The notes under the pieces are model-generated. The model was not told the origin of the DNA. It saw only the letters and a list, made by a program, of their open reading frames with translations, and did not search any database. DNA of 64,000 bases from Locusta migratoria (lineage: Eukaryota > Arthropoda > Insecta > Orthoptera > Acrididae), in assembly GCA_026315105.1 (NCBI GenBank), contig CM048751.1:341170649-341234648 (forward strand), read 5' to 3'. Positions 9,546-20,615 of this stretch are shown here, piece by piece. Made by a program: the position numbers and the translations under genes. Positions within the stretch are counted from its first letter, which is position 1. Each line of letters opens with the position of its first letter.

Positions 9546-12188
9546 CGTGCGAAAATTAACCAGTATGAGATTCATTCATGCACTGAAAACTTCAGCTAAT
9601 CAGCTACACCATACTTCAATGGGTGCGAACTTCCGTTCATTAAATTGTCCGAGCCCTTCTAAAATTTCCTTACAAGCGTCCAGTGAAGACGATACGTATA
9701 AAGCGAGATGTCAAGATTGCTACAGGAGTCTGTATGTCGTTAAGTGAGGATATTCTTACACTCATCTGCGAGAATCAGAAATATTTTTTCCGACATGGTT
9801 CCGGGAAGGTTTGAAGTGACTTGCTTTGTGTGATAGGAACAAGAGCGGCCCTCCCAGAGCCACGTTTCCTTCTAATGAGCACTTCGTCAAGGACGCCGGA
9901 CCTAGTTAAGCAAGCCAATGTTTTCTTCGAGTCGGTCACGTACCTCCAGTGGTACTCCGTGTGAATGTGCGTTAGCTATTAATATTCATTGACGTGTGGT
10001 GTCGGTCGAATTTTGCAAATCTAAAAATCAGAATCTGCTTTCTGGTTTGTCTTCGTTACTCCAAAATTTCGTGTATAAATTCCAAAACAGTACTTCACGT
10101 GTGTGTTGGTTATTAAATCTTTCGGCACATCATTAACTTCCAACTTACAAATATTTTCTTAGCTTGGTGTAACATTTTGCGCATTTTTCCTGAGCGTTCA
10201 CATGAGTTGCGCTTCCTTATTTCCGTTCTTTTTTCTTTTTCATTTTTTTAAGAAAAATATTCGTCTCTAGCTCACACTGTAGAAATGGAATCGTATGATT
10301 TTTAAAATACTGGTAAGTTTTCCTTCCGATGCGTAAACAGAAATCGGGCCTTCAGAACTTCATGATCGTCGCTAAAAAGTGATATAGATCTACTAAAAGT
10401 TATTTAATGATAATGCAGCGTCGTTACAAGCTTTTTGAAATGTGGCTTTTGCGCTGATTTAAATATCAGTTTTTAAGTTTACTGGTCTGTTTTCCGCACC
10501 TTTCTTCGAGTACGCATATGTTACACTTATTTATCATAAATTTAACATGTTTAACCATGTTTCGTCTGTTTCCTTAGAAAATGTCTCCCTGCAGTTTTAT
10601 TTTGTTCTCTGGGATGGCTGTAATTTCGTTTGGGTAAGAATTACGCAAAATGTTGTAGACAATGGTTCACCTTTATTTTATTTTACTTTATTTTTTTATA
10701 AAGGAAACGAATTTCCGATATGAGTCGGCGATCAGTTTTTTATGAATATGAATAAAACCGTCTGTCTTTATTTCTTAGAACGTTTGAGCTGTTGTCTTCA
10801 GTTCTACCAAACCTCAGAACTTGAGAAGCAAAATTTATTGTCAAAGGATGACTGTACGAGGCACAAATTTTATTGTTGACACTAATCCCTGCTTCGAAAA
10901 TTTATTGCTGTTTTAGATCTCATGATGCCAAATACCGAAACGCCATAACAACTAAAGAGATTTTTAGCGATCTAGACGATTTCATTGGTTTAAAGTTTGA
11001 GATGTGAAAATTCGACAAACTCTTTTTACATCATTTTTTCCCTTTTAATTTTGTGTGTAACATGGATTTAGAACTAAATGGAAAGTTGAGGAATTGTGAA
11101 AGATTTATTTATTTGAACTTATAAAATCTACTCCAAAAACTACATTAGATTCCTGTGTTCGTGAAACTTTCTCCTCCTACAGAGTCACATTTCTGACATG
11201 CCTCTAATAACCTCATCGCCAGTCACGCACACTTGTAAAAACTTTGCAATTTCATTTGTTGATGGTGATGTGGGGGGAGGGGGAGGGGGCGGAGGGAAAA
11301 GTACCGACTGGTAGGTTTCGAACACTATTAAAAGTCACTTTTTCTTATTCCCATCCGCACCCTTAGCGGTAGCATGGATATTATTTTTGCATGAATATGC
11401 AGCTCGTATTCAGCAAATTTTGCTACGATTGCTCCTGGCCTTTTTGAGTTAATCGTTCATGTGACCTTTCCCACGAACCTCCTTCCATTGGAATGCTATG
11501 GTCGATGTACTGTCAGAGTAATTTTTTTCCAGGTAGTCAGTTACATAGATGCCAGGCTTCGTAGAAATTCCATCGTCTGGTACAGATATATGCTGATACC
11601 TCTCTCCCCCTGCCGCATATGCAAATTGTCATCCTAATTGTTAAAGGTAACCAAGCGAGCCCAAAAATAATGAATTAGATATTATTATCGGTCATTATCA
11701 AATGTCACGACTTTTCATCCCCGTTCTCACTCCTGGAGTGTATTACGTTCATAGTGTTATTATTTATAAACAAAATTTGGTTGAAATTACTGTAGACATA
11801 CCTGAGTTATAAATCTAGACCACCCCCTTTCACCCAACCACTTGAGGCTATAGTTTTTCGTTCCCCCCACAATTCTTCTTTCCACATAATAAATGATACA
11901 TGTACCACTGAAGTTCCTGGATCAATTACGGTGGAAACATATCTTGAAGTTAGGTCAAGATTACAGTTTAGATAGGTACAAAATGTGCTTCACTGAAAGA
12001 AGAAAGTTAAAGAATCACTCACCTTCAACATTAAAAAGGTAGCTTCACTACAAAACATCTAACGTATGTCAAATCGCAATATTAATACATGAAGTACCAC
12101 CATACAGGAAGACAAAAGAAATTTATGTAATTCGAAAAGTACTTGGCATAGTATGTACATAAAACAAAAATGTACCACTCAAACATGA
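9546..12188. other. 2.6-kb region with no recognised gene or repeat family
   Basis: AT-rich unique-looking sequence. No frame with a family motif was found. A G-run motif lies at 11,270-11,296. It could be old decayed transposon sequence or true unique DNA. Confidence 0.45.
11270..11296 (+). other. G-rich run, candidate G-quadruplex
   Basis: Successive runs of six, five, five and three G with short A or C separators fit the four-run pattern needed for a quadruplex on the plus strand. It is isolated, with no promoter or replication context visible. Confidence 0.4.
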
Positions 12189-12363
12189 ACGTCATTGGAA
12201 TGCCATTTCACAAAATGATATTAATTTTGTGTGTCATTTCGACTATAACACCTGATCGATACACAGCTCAGAAGTTGCCAACACGTGAATTTAGGATGTT
12301 TACATATTATATAGATATGACAGGGACACACGAAATTATGAAATGGCATTCTAGTGTTACGTT
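12189..12363. repeat. Imperfect inverted repeat, about 40-bp arms
   Basis: The left arm (about 12,189-12,235) contains GGAATGCCATTTCA and TTTTGTGTGTC. The right arm (about 12,325-12,363) carries the complement, GACACACGAAAT and TGAAATGGCATTCT. About 90 bp separate them. It could be a small decayed foldback element. Confidence 0.55.
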
Positions 12364-12461
12364 TATTTATAAACAGTAAATCAACACAGTCAACACACAA
12401 CTGCTAGATCCATGATGTTTCCAGCAGTGTAAGTCAGAAATATAGTATTAATGAAAACTGA

Positions 12462-12712
12462 GCGAGGTGGCGCAGTGGTAACACACTGGACCCGTATTCT
12501 GAAGGACGGTGCTTCAAATCCACCTCCGGCCATCCAGATTTAGGTTTTCTACGATTTCCCTAAAATCACCCCAGGCAAATGCCGGGATGGTTCCTTTCAA
12601 AGGACACGTCGAATTGCCTTTCCACATCCTTACCCAAAAATCCGAGCGTGAGTTCCGGGTCTAATGACACGCTGTCGACGGGACGTTAAACCCTAAGATT
12701 CCTTCCTATTAA
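12462..12712 (+). mobile_element. tRNA-derived SINE, family C
   Basis: The head reads GCGAGGTGGCGCAGTGGTAA (A-box region), followed by ACTGGACCCGTATTC and a decayed B box CTTCAAATCC. The body contains TTTCCCTAAAATCACCCCAGG and GCCGGGATGGTTCCTTT and ends with a CTTCCTTC-like tail. A weak TSD TATTAAYG may flank it (12,446-12,453 and 12,707-12,714). Related pieces are at 58,599-58,725 and 63,345-63,520. Confidence 0.8.
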
Positions 12713-13027
12713 CGGAATATGTAAATAACGTTGTTTATTGGCTTCGTTAATTTTCTGTATGAATAGCTTTCTAGTCGCTTTCCACAGATACAAAATTTCA
12801 ACTAAGCCCCTAATTTTTTATTTCTCAATTACGAACTACATCGAGGTAAAGAGGAAATAGAGAGTAGGAGCAGATGGTCAAGGGAAGGAGGGAGGAAGGG
12901 ATGAAAGGTAAATAAGAGATGAACAGAGTCTGAGGAGGAGGAGGAGGAGGAGGAGGAAGACATGGAGCTACACTATATAGAGGGGAAAGAGCGACAGAAA
13001 GACGGAATAGTAAATAGATGGACACAT
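12713..13027. other. Spacer with a purine-rich GGA microsatellite
   Basis: No gene is seen. A (GGA)n-type run lies at about 12,931-12,957 within a purine-rich strand. Confidence 0.6.
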
Positions 13028-14060
13028 ACGGGGAATGGAACTTAAATAGTGGCAACTATTTATTCACAACCGATACAAAAGCGTTACATGTTTGCAACTG
13101 ATACTGTCCTTCAAAGTAGTCACCAAGGTTGGGTAGAACCCGTTGCAAGCGTTGTGGAAGGCGTAGTATACCGTTAGCAGAGCCTATTCTGTTGATGGTG
13201 CGAATGGAGCGGTTTACTGCCTGACGGATCTCTGGGATACTTTTGAAGCGAATGCCACGAAGTGGTTCCTTCATCTTCAGAACGAAATCAAAGTCGCAAG
13301 GACTTGAGTCCGGGGAATAGCCACAGCTTGCGCTGTATGCGCCTACGCATTGTCGTGCAAAATGATGCGTGGGTTGCCGCTTCTTTGGCGAAGCTGGTCG
13401 CAGGCGGTGCTCCAAAAACAAACAGTAATACTGTGCATTGACGGTCTGCCGTGGGAACGTAATGCGTTAGGATAACACCATCATAGTTGAACACGACAAT
13501 CTCCATAACTTTCACCATACTGGGGATCTGATACACTTTCGCCTTCCGCGGTGACCCATAATGACACTATTCGTGGGATTGACGTTTCAGTTTTGGCTCA
13601 TACGATGCGGCCATGTCTCATCCAGTGTTACGGTACGGCGTAATAAAGCCTTTCCTTCGTGCTCATAGCGCTCCAAGCGCTCCAAGTGCGTCTGAGCAAA
13701 GTCGTAACGCATTCATTTCTGCATTTCCGTTAATTCATGCGAAACCCATCGTGATGCAATTTTTCGCATGCCCAGGCGTTCCTTCAGGATGCGAAGCACA
13801 GTCGTATGCGCTAATCTGGTTTCGTGGGCGAGTTCACGAATTGTCTGGCGTCGCTCACAGTCCACTAACGCGGCAACAGTATGCACTTCTTCTTCAGAGA
13901 CGCTAGGACGACCTGCCCGATGCATGTATGCCACAGTGTGCCGACCTTCTGTGTTACTTGTCACTGTTCTGTACGGCAATGCCGAATCACCGCAAGCATT
14001 TTGAGCTAACTCCGTTGTTCCTGTTTCGGAAACATAGTGACACTGCTACGTTAGACAACT
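13028..14060 (-). pseudogene. Mariner-like transposon relic (M1)
   Basis: The minus strand encodes a broken mariner-like transposase. The N-terminal helix-turn-helix region is at 13,713-13,979 (GRPSVSEEEVHTVAALVDCE, LAHTTVLRILKERLGM, RKIASRWVSHELTEMQK). The C-terminal region at 13,056-13,421 holds SPDSSPCDFDFVLKMKEPLR, the third-Asp motif. The middle is frameshifted. The 3' terminus at 13,030-13,070 (ACTTAAATAGTGGCAACTAT) matches the ends of the palindromic copy at 17.2-19.1 kb. The 5' terminus is not clear. Confidence 0.8.
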
Positions 14061-14441
14061 CGCGATTGCGCGCACGCCGGTGACGTGGGACAGGTGAGTC
14101 TATTTGCTCGGAGGGAAGGTGGGTATGTCAACAAAGATTGCTATCAGCAGCAATAGTAGATCCCGCTGCATAGTGTCTCCACAACAGTGTTTCCACTATT
14201 AAGTTCCATCCGTAGTAATCCATTTAGCCACAGTGAAACATAATCATTAATACTATTCCGAAAAAAAGTCTTAGCTGTGCTGTGATAATGGACGGTCATA
14301 AGTATCGTTAAAAGAAAGGCGTTATTCGAAGAGGCGAGATTTATTAGCGAAATTTCTTTCACCAACATCCTCTTCCGAATGAGAACATATTTGTTTAGCA
14401 TGCACCTACATATGATCTTCATCATAATATAGTAAGAAAAA
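14061..14441. other. Short region with no recognised feature
   Basis: It lies between the mariner relic and the next SINE. No motif was identified. Confidence 0.4.
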
Positions 14442-14453
14442 TCAGATGGAAAA

Positions 14454-14649
14454 ATGTTTCAAATGTTTGTATAGTCTATGGGACTTAACTACGGGGTCAT
14501 GTCCCTAAACTTACAAACTACTTATGAACTACTTACGAACTAGGACGGCACAAATATCCATGCCCGAGGGGGGGATTCGAACCCCCGACCGTAGTGGCCG
14601 TGCAGACCGTGACTGAAGCGCCTTAGTCCCCTCGGCCACCGCGGCCGGC
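14454..14649 (-). mobile_element. tRNA-derived SINE, family A
   Basis: Full head, B box and body on the minus strand. The TSD TCAGATGGAAAA (12 bp) is at 14,442-14,453 and 14,650-14,661. The small TCAGT deletion in the conserved GGGGTCATCAGTCCC block marks this copy as mutated. Confidence 0.92.
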
Positions 14650-14693
14650 TCAGATGGAAAACATAAAGATTAAGATGTTCTATTTTCCCGCAG

Positions 14694-14799
14694 GTATCAG
14701 AGAATGGAACGGTTGAGAAATAGCATAAAACGGCTCGATGAACGCTCTCCCATGCACTTCAGTGTGTTTCGCAGAGAATTTATGTAGATGTTGAAGTAA
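14694..14799 (+). repeat. LINE 3'-terminal fragment (ATGTAGATG-type end)
   Basis: It shares with 27,497-27,594 the order ATGGA-block, CGATGAAC, CTCT, GCACTT, an ATTTG/TTTCGCAGAG block and a terminal ATGTAGATG. Such ends are typical of LINE 3' tails. No RT motif remains. Confidence 0.5.
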
Positions 14800-15954
14800 A
14801 AATCCGTATGTACTGGTTGGGATTAACTGAATGTCGAAAGATGTCATCGTGCTGGCGTCGTACTATAAGAACAAAATATATAAGGCAACCCTCCTTTTCA
14901 GATCAATTTTAAACTGGATTTTTCTGCGGATGAAATTCAAATGGTTTCAAAGTACCTGTAATTCTTGCCATAGGGCAACACTGCAAACGTGTTGCCAGCA
15001 TACAACGAAAATTGCTTCAGCCCAGCATATTCCACAGCCTTTTCCCGGACGTTCTCCATAAACATATTGGCTACCAGAAGCGACAAGAGACTGGACTATC
15101 CATGGCAACACGGTCAAAATATGTGTAGGTCGTAATATGTTGAACAAAGATGAAATATGTTTGTCGAAGGTTTTGTCTCTAAAAGATTAGGAATCTGAAA
15201 GGGGAACTTCTGTAAATGAGAACATTATATCTAAACTAACAAATCAAAACTGTTCATTTTCAGTTATTTTAGTTTGGTAATCCATTCCGCAAAATTGCGC
15301 ATGTGCCCGTTTTCCCAGAAGTGGGCCAATGTTACTCATTATCTGATATATCGCCACTTTCTTCTTATGGATCTATGGATGTCCACGAAGCCTTTGCGGA
15401 ACCGCGCCACTTTGGTTAAATCTTCGCACAACGTTTGGTGGAAAGTTGGAGGCGTAAAGAAGTGAATCAGTCTTCCTTAGCACCTGTTTCGTGGGATCTT
15501 TAGAGATCTTCCTATGTGTGCTATGACTCAGATGACTGAACATGCTATGATAGCCGTCACGAGACGTTAAAATAACGGCGTTGCATTTATGTGTAAGCTT
15601 CGCCAAAATAATGAGACGGCAGTTCCTCCGGCTGGCAGAGGTACGGCAACTTTTTTAATGTCTCGTGACGATAATCTTATTGTATGGCTAAGGGTCAAAT
15701 ACGTTGACAATTATTTTACGAGTCTAATAATTCTAACTCTTTCACTATTAAAATAATTTAAATTATAACACGTTATCTATTTTCGTTCTTATTTCTGTAT
15801 GGTGTATTTCTCTGTACAACGTATAAACCTTTCCGCTTGCACATATTTCGTCTCACTTGTAGGAGAATGCTAGTTGAAAAATAGACCCTTTTCAGAGTGA
15901 GGTGAAAAGAAAGTAAGCAAGAGAATTAACTTTAAGAAAATGCGAAAGCATTTC
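14800..15954. other. Region without a gene; contains a small imperfect hairpin
   Basis: An imperfect inverted repeat of about 20-30 bp joins 15,555-15,582 (CGTCACGAGACGTTAAAA) to 15,641-15,670. Otherwise no feature was recognised. Confidence 0.45.
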
Positions 15955-16588
15955 TACAGGGTGAATAACCTAACACTTGCACCGCAAATATTGCGGAAAC
16001 ATAAAGTGCGATTGATGTGCGGTTTTCACAGAATGGATTGGTAGTCAGGGGCTTGTATTTTTAGCCATCAAACAGATTGTATTATTACTTCGAAAGTGTA
16101 TTTTTTATGCAGACATACAGTTTTTTTAATGGAACAATGGCTGTTACTATCATGCACTGAAATGTTTGACACCAGCTGTGTACAAAGAATTTTGAATGAC
16201 ATTTTTATCACGTTTAGTTTGACAGCTACAACCGTTCGAAGTTTCGGGGGCGGAGGCTGCGATAGCGTAGCTCGGTGGCCGAGTGGCTAGCCCCTGGGGC
16301 ACGGCCCACTGTATCATAACCACCAGCCGGTGAGCTACGCTGTCGTAGCCCAAAGCTTTGAATGGTTGTATCTGCCAAACTAAACGTGATAAAAATTTCA
16401 TTCAAAATTCTTTGTACACAGCAGTGCATGATAGAAACAACCACTGTTTTCTAGGTATTTTTACAATCTGTTTATTGGCTAGCAATACGAGTCTTTCACT
16501 ACCAATCCAATCTGTGAAAACCGCACATCAATCGCACTTTCCCTTTCCGCAATATTTGCGGTGCAAGTGGTAGGTGAATCACCCTGTA
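15955..16588. mobile_element. Foldback DNA element with ~290-bp inverted arms
   Basis: The ends are TACAGGGTGAATAACCTA (15,955) and, inverted, TACAGGGTGATTCACCTA (16,588). The arms continue with GCACCGCAAATATTGCGG, GTGCGATTGATGTGCGG, TTTATCACGTTTAGTTTG and meet near 16,290 around a TAGCGTAGCTC hairpin. Arm identity is partial, with one insertion in the left arm. It has no open frame for a transposase and must be non-autonomous. The superfamily is not assigned. Confidence 0.8.
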
Positions 16589-17171
16589 TAATAATGATGC
16601 GCTCTGCCAGAGTAGGTTAACTTCCGATGTCAGCAGACATCACTACAGGTGTTTATTACTGCACGTGCGCTGTGTGGAACACACTTGGAAATTTAGAACT
16701 CCACACTCGTGCAATCTATAGATCACTGACGTCACAAACGCACTCGCGATGGGGTTAGCTGCTGCCTTACACGCAGGTGCGAAAGGCGCACGCGCTTTCA
16801 GTGTTCAATTTCCTCCACGAAGTCGATCGTGTAAAATGGACTTTTGGATGTGATGGCCTGCTACAACACGGAACTGACCTCTTATCTCCTGTGCGGTCAT
16901 ATTTCAGAGGGGATCTGGACTGTTATTAATTGTAACTCTCATGTCTAGATCGCTGTTTTTGTCCAGTATGCTTTGTACAATTACAATGGCCGGCAGTGAG
17001 GGGCGCTGACCACGACCCCCTCCATATCGCCTTTGGGCGCAGTATGACACGGCAGCCGGTCGGTGCCTGTCTGTGACAACATACATTCATGTGCCTTCTT
17101 TCATGGTGATCAGAGGAAAGGTGATATAGTCTACTGATCAATCGAATGGTAGTGAAGTCTATTGCAAAAAT
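16589..17171. other. Region without a gene; short repeat at 16,866-16,920
   Basis: The segment CTCTTATCTCCTGTGCGGTC and a following CATATTTCAGAGGGGA resemble 24,150-24,205 (CTCTCATCTCCTGTGCGCTC). Nothing else was recognised. Confidence 0.45.
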
Positions 17172-17412
17172 ACTGTTGCATGCAACATATGGTGACTTGC
17201 AGATTATAAAAACCTTTTTTTCGAAAAGCATACGTACGAACTTATATGGTGGCTACTATTTATTCACAACCGATACAAAAGCGTTAGATGTTTTCACCTG
17301 TTACTATCCTTCAAAGTAGTCACCAGCGTTGTGTAGAACCCGTTGCCAGCGATGTGGAAGGTGTAGTATACCGTTAGCAGAGCCTGTTCTGTAGATGGTG
17401 TGAATGGTATGA

Positions 17413-18323
17413 TGAAGCGCCTATAAGTTGTTGGTGTTTCAGACGTTGAATAAAGTATTACGTGAAAGCTTTGATTCGGGGAGACACAGAGGATAAATTG
17501 AGGGTATAATTTTAAATATTCTATGATTAATTTTGTATAACGTAAGAAATAAGGGGAATTTTGGCGGCAACTACATCCTAGAAAAGTTGACAGGCTTTAC
17601 CTTCATCGTTACCAAACATCTTTTCGATGATATCAGCCCAGAAATTCTGTAAATCAAACTTAGAATAATTGAAGGTAAAACACCATCGTGATCCGGAATT
17701 GAACAGGTGGTATTTTTATGTGCAGTGGACCGTGTGATAGAATTATAGGTATGTGCTCCGCATTTGCGGTTGATGAAATGTTGCGGGGATAGAAAATTCA
17801 GACTTCATCATATACTATAGCTTAATAAAAATGACAGCAGGTTCTAAAAAATTGAATACTATTGTGTAGGGGAAAGATTGAATTCTAATGGTAATAAAAT
17901 GTTTAACAATCACTGCACTGTTATTCATCAGCCGTAATGACGTCCAATTCCGTAACACGCAAATTTTACGAACTATCTACGCCACTAGGAGGCGAGAAAT
18001 CAAATAAGAGCACATCCGTCATTTAATTAATGAACTTATATAATTCAAGTTATATCTTCTTCTCATTTAGCACTATACTTACAACAAGTTTAATAGCGAT
18101 CAGGGAGAGCTGCTAGTAAGGCGTCTTAACAGGACGGCGACAAAAGACAGACAAATGAAGCGGTTCGCAGTTCTTTCTCTTCGGCGGTAAAACAAGGGAA
18201 TGTAGGATTTTCAGAGATTATTTTTCTTTAGAGAGAAAGAAAAACGATCCATAGTGGTATCTATAATCTTCGACTCGCGAAGTTAATTATTCTGTATTTA
18301 TTATATTTTTATTTGTAACGTTT
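17413..18323. other. Unidentified 0.9-kb insert within the mariner arm
   Basis: The mariner sequence stops after GGTGTGAATGG at 17,412 and resumes with ATGAGCGGTCTACAGCCTG near 18,325. An uninterrupted copy of the junction exists at 13,195-13,225. The intervening DNA is AT-rich, has no long frame and no obvious terminal repeats. A 5-bp duplication (AATGG/AATGA) may flank it. Confidence 0.6.
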
Positions 18324-18624
18324 CAATGAGCGGTCTACAGCCTGTCGAATCTCTGGAACTGTTCTGAAGCGAATTCCGCGAATTCTTCGGAATCAAATCA
18401 AAGTGACAAGGACTTAAGCTTTGCGAAAGAAGCGGCAACACTTTCTGCGCAACCCGCTCATCATTTTGCACGACAGTGGGCGGGCGCGTACTGGCTGCTC
18501 TGTTCGGTCGAAGGGACTGGGAAGTACTGTACCATCCTCCATACTTCCCGGATTTAAGTTCTTGTGACTTTTATTTGATTCCGAAAATGAAGGCATTCGC
18601 TTCAGAACTGTTCCAGAGAATCGA

Positions 18625-18829
18625 GCCGGCCGCGGTGGCCGAGGGGACTGAGGCGCTTCAGTCACGGTATGCACGGCCACTACGGTCGGGGGTTCGAATC
18701 CCTCCTCGGACATGGATATTTTTGCTGTCGTAGTTCGAAGTAGTACATAAGTAGTTTGTAAGTTTAGGGACTGATGACCCCGTAGTTAAGTCCCATAAGT
18801 TTTACAAACATTTGAACATTTTTTTTGAA
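18625..18829 (+). mobile_element. tRNA-derived SINE, family A, in mariner M1
   Basis: Full-length head, B box and body on the plus strand with a TTTTTTTTGAA tail. The TSD CAGAGAATCGA / CAGAGATTCGA (one mismatch) is at 18,614-18,624 and 18,830-18,840. It splits the mariner C-terminal coding segment. Confidence 0.9.
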
Positions 18830-19103
18830 CAGAGATTCGATAGGCAGTTGACCGCTCCATTTGCACCATCAACAGAACAGGTCCTGCTAACGGTATACTA
18901 CACCTTCCACATCGCTGGCAACGGGTTCTACACAACGCTAGTGACTATTCTGAAGGACAGTGACAGGTACAAACATGTAGCGCTTTTGTATCGTTTGTGA
19001 ATAAATAGTTGCCTCCATTTAAGTTCTAGCCCTCGTACGTATGATTTTCAGAAAAAGGTTTTAATAATCTGCAAGTTGCCATATGTTGCATGCAAACATG
19101 CAA

Positions 19104-19600
19104 GCATTCTATTTATTGGAGTTACCCATTTGAAAAAGTTCCAAGGTTGATTTTTTCACCTTGTATAAGCGACTCCAGTGCAGTTGCTATTGTGGTAGTT
19201 TGATTTTCTTTAATTAATCAGTGTTATGACATTGTTTCCTATACATTCCTTCCACGGAATACTACGCCATTTGTTACTTTATCAGGCCACTAATTTTCGG
19301 CATTCTCCTCGAGCGCCACGTCACAAACCGATTCTCTTCTGTTCTGGTTATCGCACCGTCCACGTTTAACTTCAACACAATTCTGTGCTTCAAACCTACA
19401 TGTTCAGAAATTTCTTCTTAACATTAAGGACAACTTTTTATACCAGTTAGCTGTTTGCTATAAATTCCCCCTTTGGATGTGCTAGTATGTTTTTGATGTC
19501 CCACCTTGTTTCGTCCACCGTGGGTTATTGTGCTTCCTAGGTACCAACTTCATACATTCGTTTATTTCGCCTTGAAACTACTGACGATGCTGTTCACTTG
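19104..19600. other. AT-rich region with no recognised feature
   Basis: No motif was identified between the mariner palindrome and the hairpin at 19.62 kb. Confidence 0.4.
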
Positions 19601-19616
19601 AGTTTGACAGAAGTCT

Positions 19617-19860
19617 ATAAATTACTGATATAATGTTTGTTCTTTCGGACATGTCCGAAAGAAAGAACCAACAGATATCAGTAATTTTATATATATGCCT
19701 GCAACAGGTAATTGACAATTTCTGTGCAGATGCACAAACACGCTCGATCTCTTGCGGAGATACAGTTGTAGCTACGAGCAATTGGCAGGGAACATTACCA
19801 TCGTAGTGTGCTGTATGTTGAGAATTTGGATTGGAAGGGAAGCGTGCCTGGATACCCTAT
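19617..19860 (+). repeat. Dispersed repeat R2 with a hairpin
   Basis: The left part is an imperfect hairpin: AATTACTGATAT pairs with ATATCAGTAATT and encloses TTCTTTCGGACATGTCCGAA. The right part (19,727-19,860) holds GATGCACAAACACGCT, ACCATCGTAGTGT and GGAAGCGTG, which also occur at 39,049-39,182. The element type is unknown. Confidence 0.6.
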
Positions 19861-19970
19861 TTTTATTTTTATTTTTTATTTAATTTATTTAACCTGGCAA
19901 GATTATGGCCTTTAGGCCCTCTATTACACCTAACCAGGCGTTCTACATATTTTACACTTTCAATATTACA

Positions 19971-20615
19971 TAAAGAAAATAAGGCGACGCTGAAGGAATT
20001 AGATTAGGTAACGAAGCAATAAAGGGAGTAGATGGGTTTTGTTACTTGGGCAGGAAAATAACAAATGATGGTCGCAGTACAGAGGATATAAAATGCAGAA
20101 TGGCAATGGGTAGAAAAGCGTTCTTGAAAAAGAGTAATTTGTTAACATCGAATATTGATTTAAGCCTAAGGAAGTCCTTTCTGAAGGCATTTGTATGGAG
20201 TGTTGCCTTGTATGTGAGTGAAACATGGACGATAAACAGTGTGGACAGGAAGAGGATTGAGGCTTTTGAAATATGGTGCTACAGAAGAATGCCGAAGATT
20301 AGGTGGGTGGATCGCGTAACTAATGAGGAGGTACTGAACAGAATTGGGGAGAAACGAAATTTCTGGCATACCTTGACTAAAAGAAGGGATAGATTTGCAG
20401 GGCACATTCTTAGACATCAAGGATTTGTGAATTTAGTGTTGGAGGGAAGTGTATGGGGTAAAAACCGCAGAGGAAGACCAAGAGATGGATACAGGAAGCA
20501 GATTCAGACAGATGTAGGTTGCCGTTCTTATGTGGAGATGAAGAGGCTTGCTCAGGATAGGGTATTGTGGAGAGCTGCATCAAACCAGTCTCCAGACTGA
20601 AGACCACAACAACAC
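19971..20615 (+). mobile_element. RTE-like LINE 3' fragment nested in LINE2
   Basis: 5'-truncated plus-strand LINE ending CAGACTGAAGACCACAACAAC. The TSD ATATTACA is at 19,963-19,970 and 20,616-20,623. It carries the frame at 20,046-20,600. Sister copies are at 25,797-26,760, 48,525-49,915 and 47,945-52,258. Confidence 0.88.
20046..20600 (+). CDS. C-terminal domain of an RTE-like reverse transcriptase
   Basis: An open frame of 184 codons with no internal stop. It covers the region after the RT active site: MAMGRKAFLKKSNLLTSN, WSVALYVSETWTINSVDRKR, RRMPKIRWVDRVTNEEVLNR and RDRFAGHILRHQGFVNL, ending RAASNQSPD. The same domain ends the 454-codon frame at 48,545-49,909. The start Met is internal to the truncated protein. 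The RT core (FADD) is missing, so the product cannot act alone. The RTE assignment rests on motif style. Confidence 0.8.
   Translation: MGRKITNDGRSTEDIKCRMAMGRKAFLKKSNLLTSNIDLSLRKSFLKAFVWSVALYVSETWTINSVDRKRIEAFEIWCYRRMPKIRWVDRVTNEEVLNRIGEKRNFWHTLTKRRDRFAGHILRHQGFVNLVLEGSVWGKNRRGRPRDGYRKQIQTDVGCRSYVEMKRLAQDRVLWRAASNQSPD

Larger units (their letters stand above)
17172..19103. mobile_element. Mariner M1 snap-back palindrome with inserts
   Basis: Both outer ends are the 3' end of mariner M1 in opposite orientation: ACTATTTATTCACAA at about 17,255-17,270 (minus copy) and its complement at about 19,000-19,015 (plus copy). Outside these, about 70 bp (TTGCATGCAACATATGG to ATACG) is also repeated in inverse. 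Left arm: 17,248-17,412 plus 18,324-18,415. Right arm: 18,416-19,035, with a SINE at 18,625-18,829. A 0.9-kb foreign insert lies at 17,413-18,323. The plus-strand part keeps transposase sequence (YHPPYFPDLSSCDFYLIPKM). Confidence 0.75.

Noticed and set aside
13768..14004. Plus-strand frame across the mariner region
   Set aside because: It is the antisense shadow of the mariner helix-turn-helix coding region.
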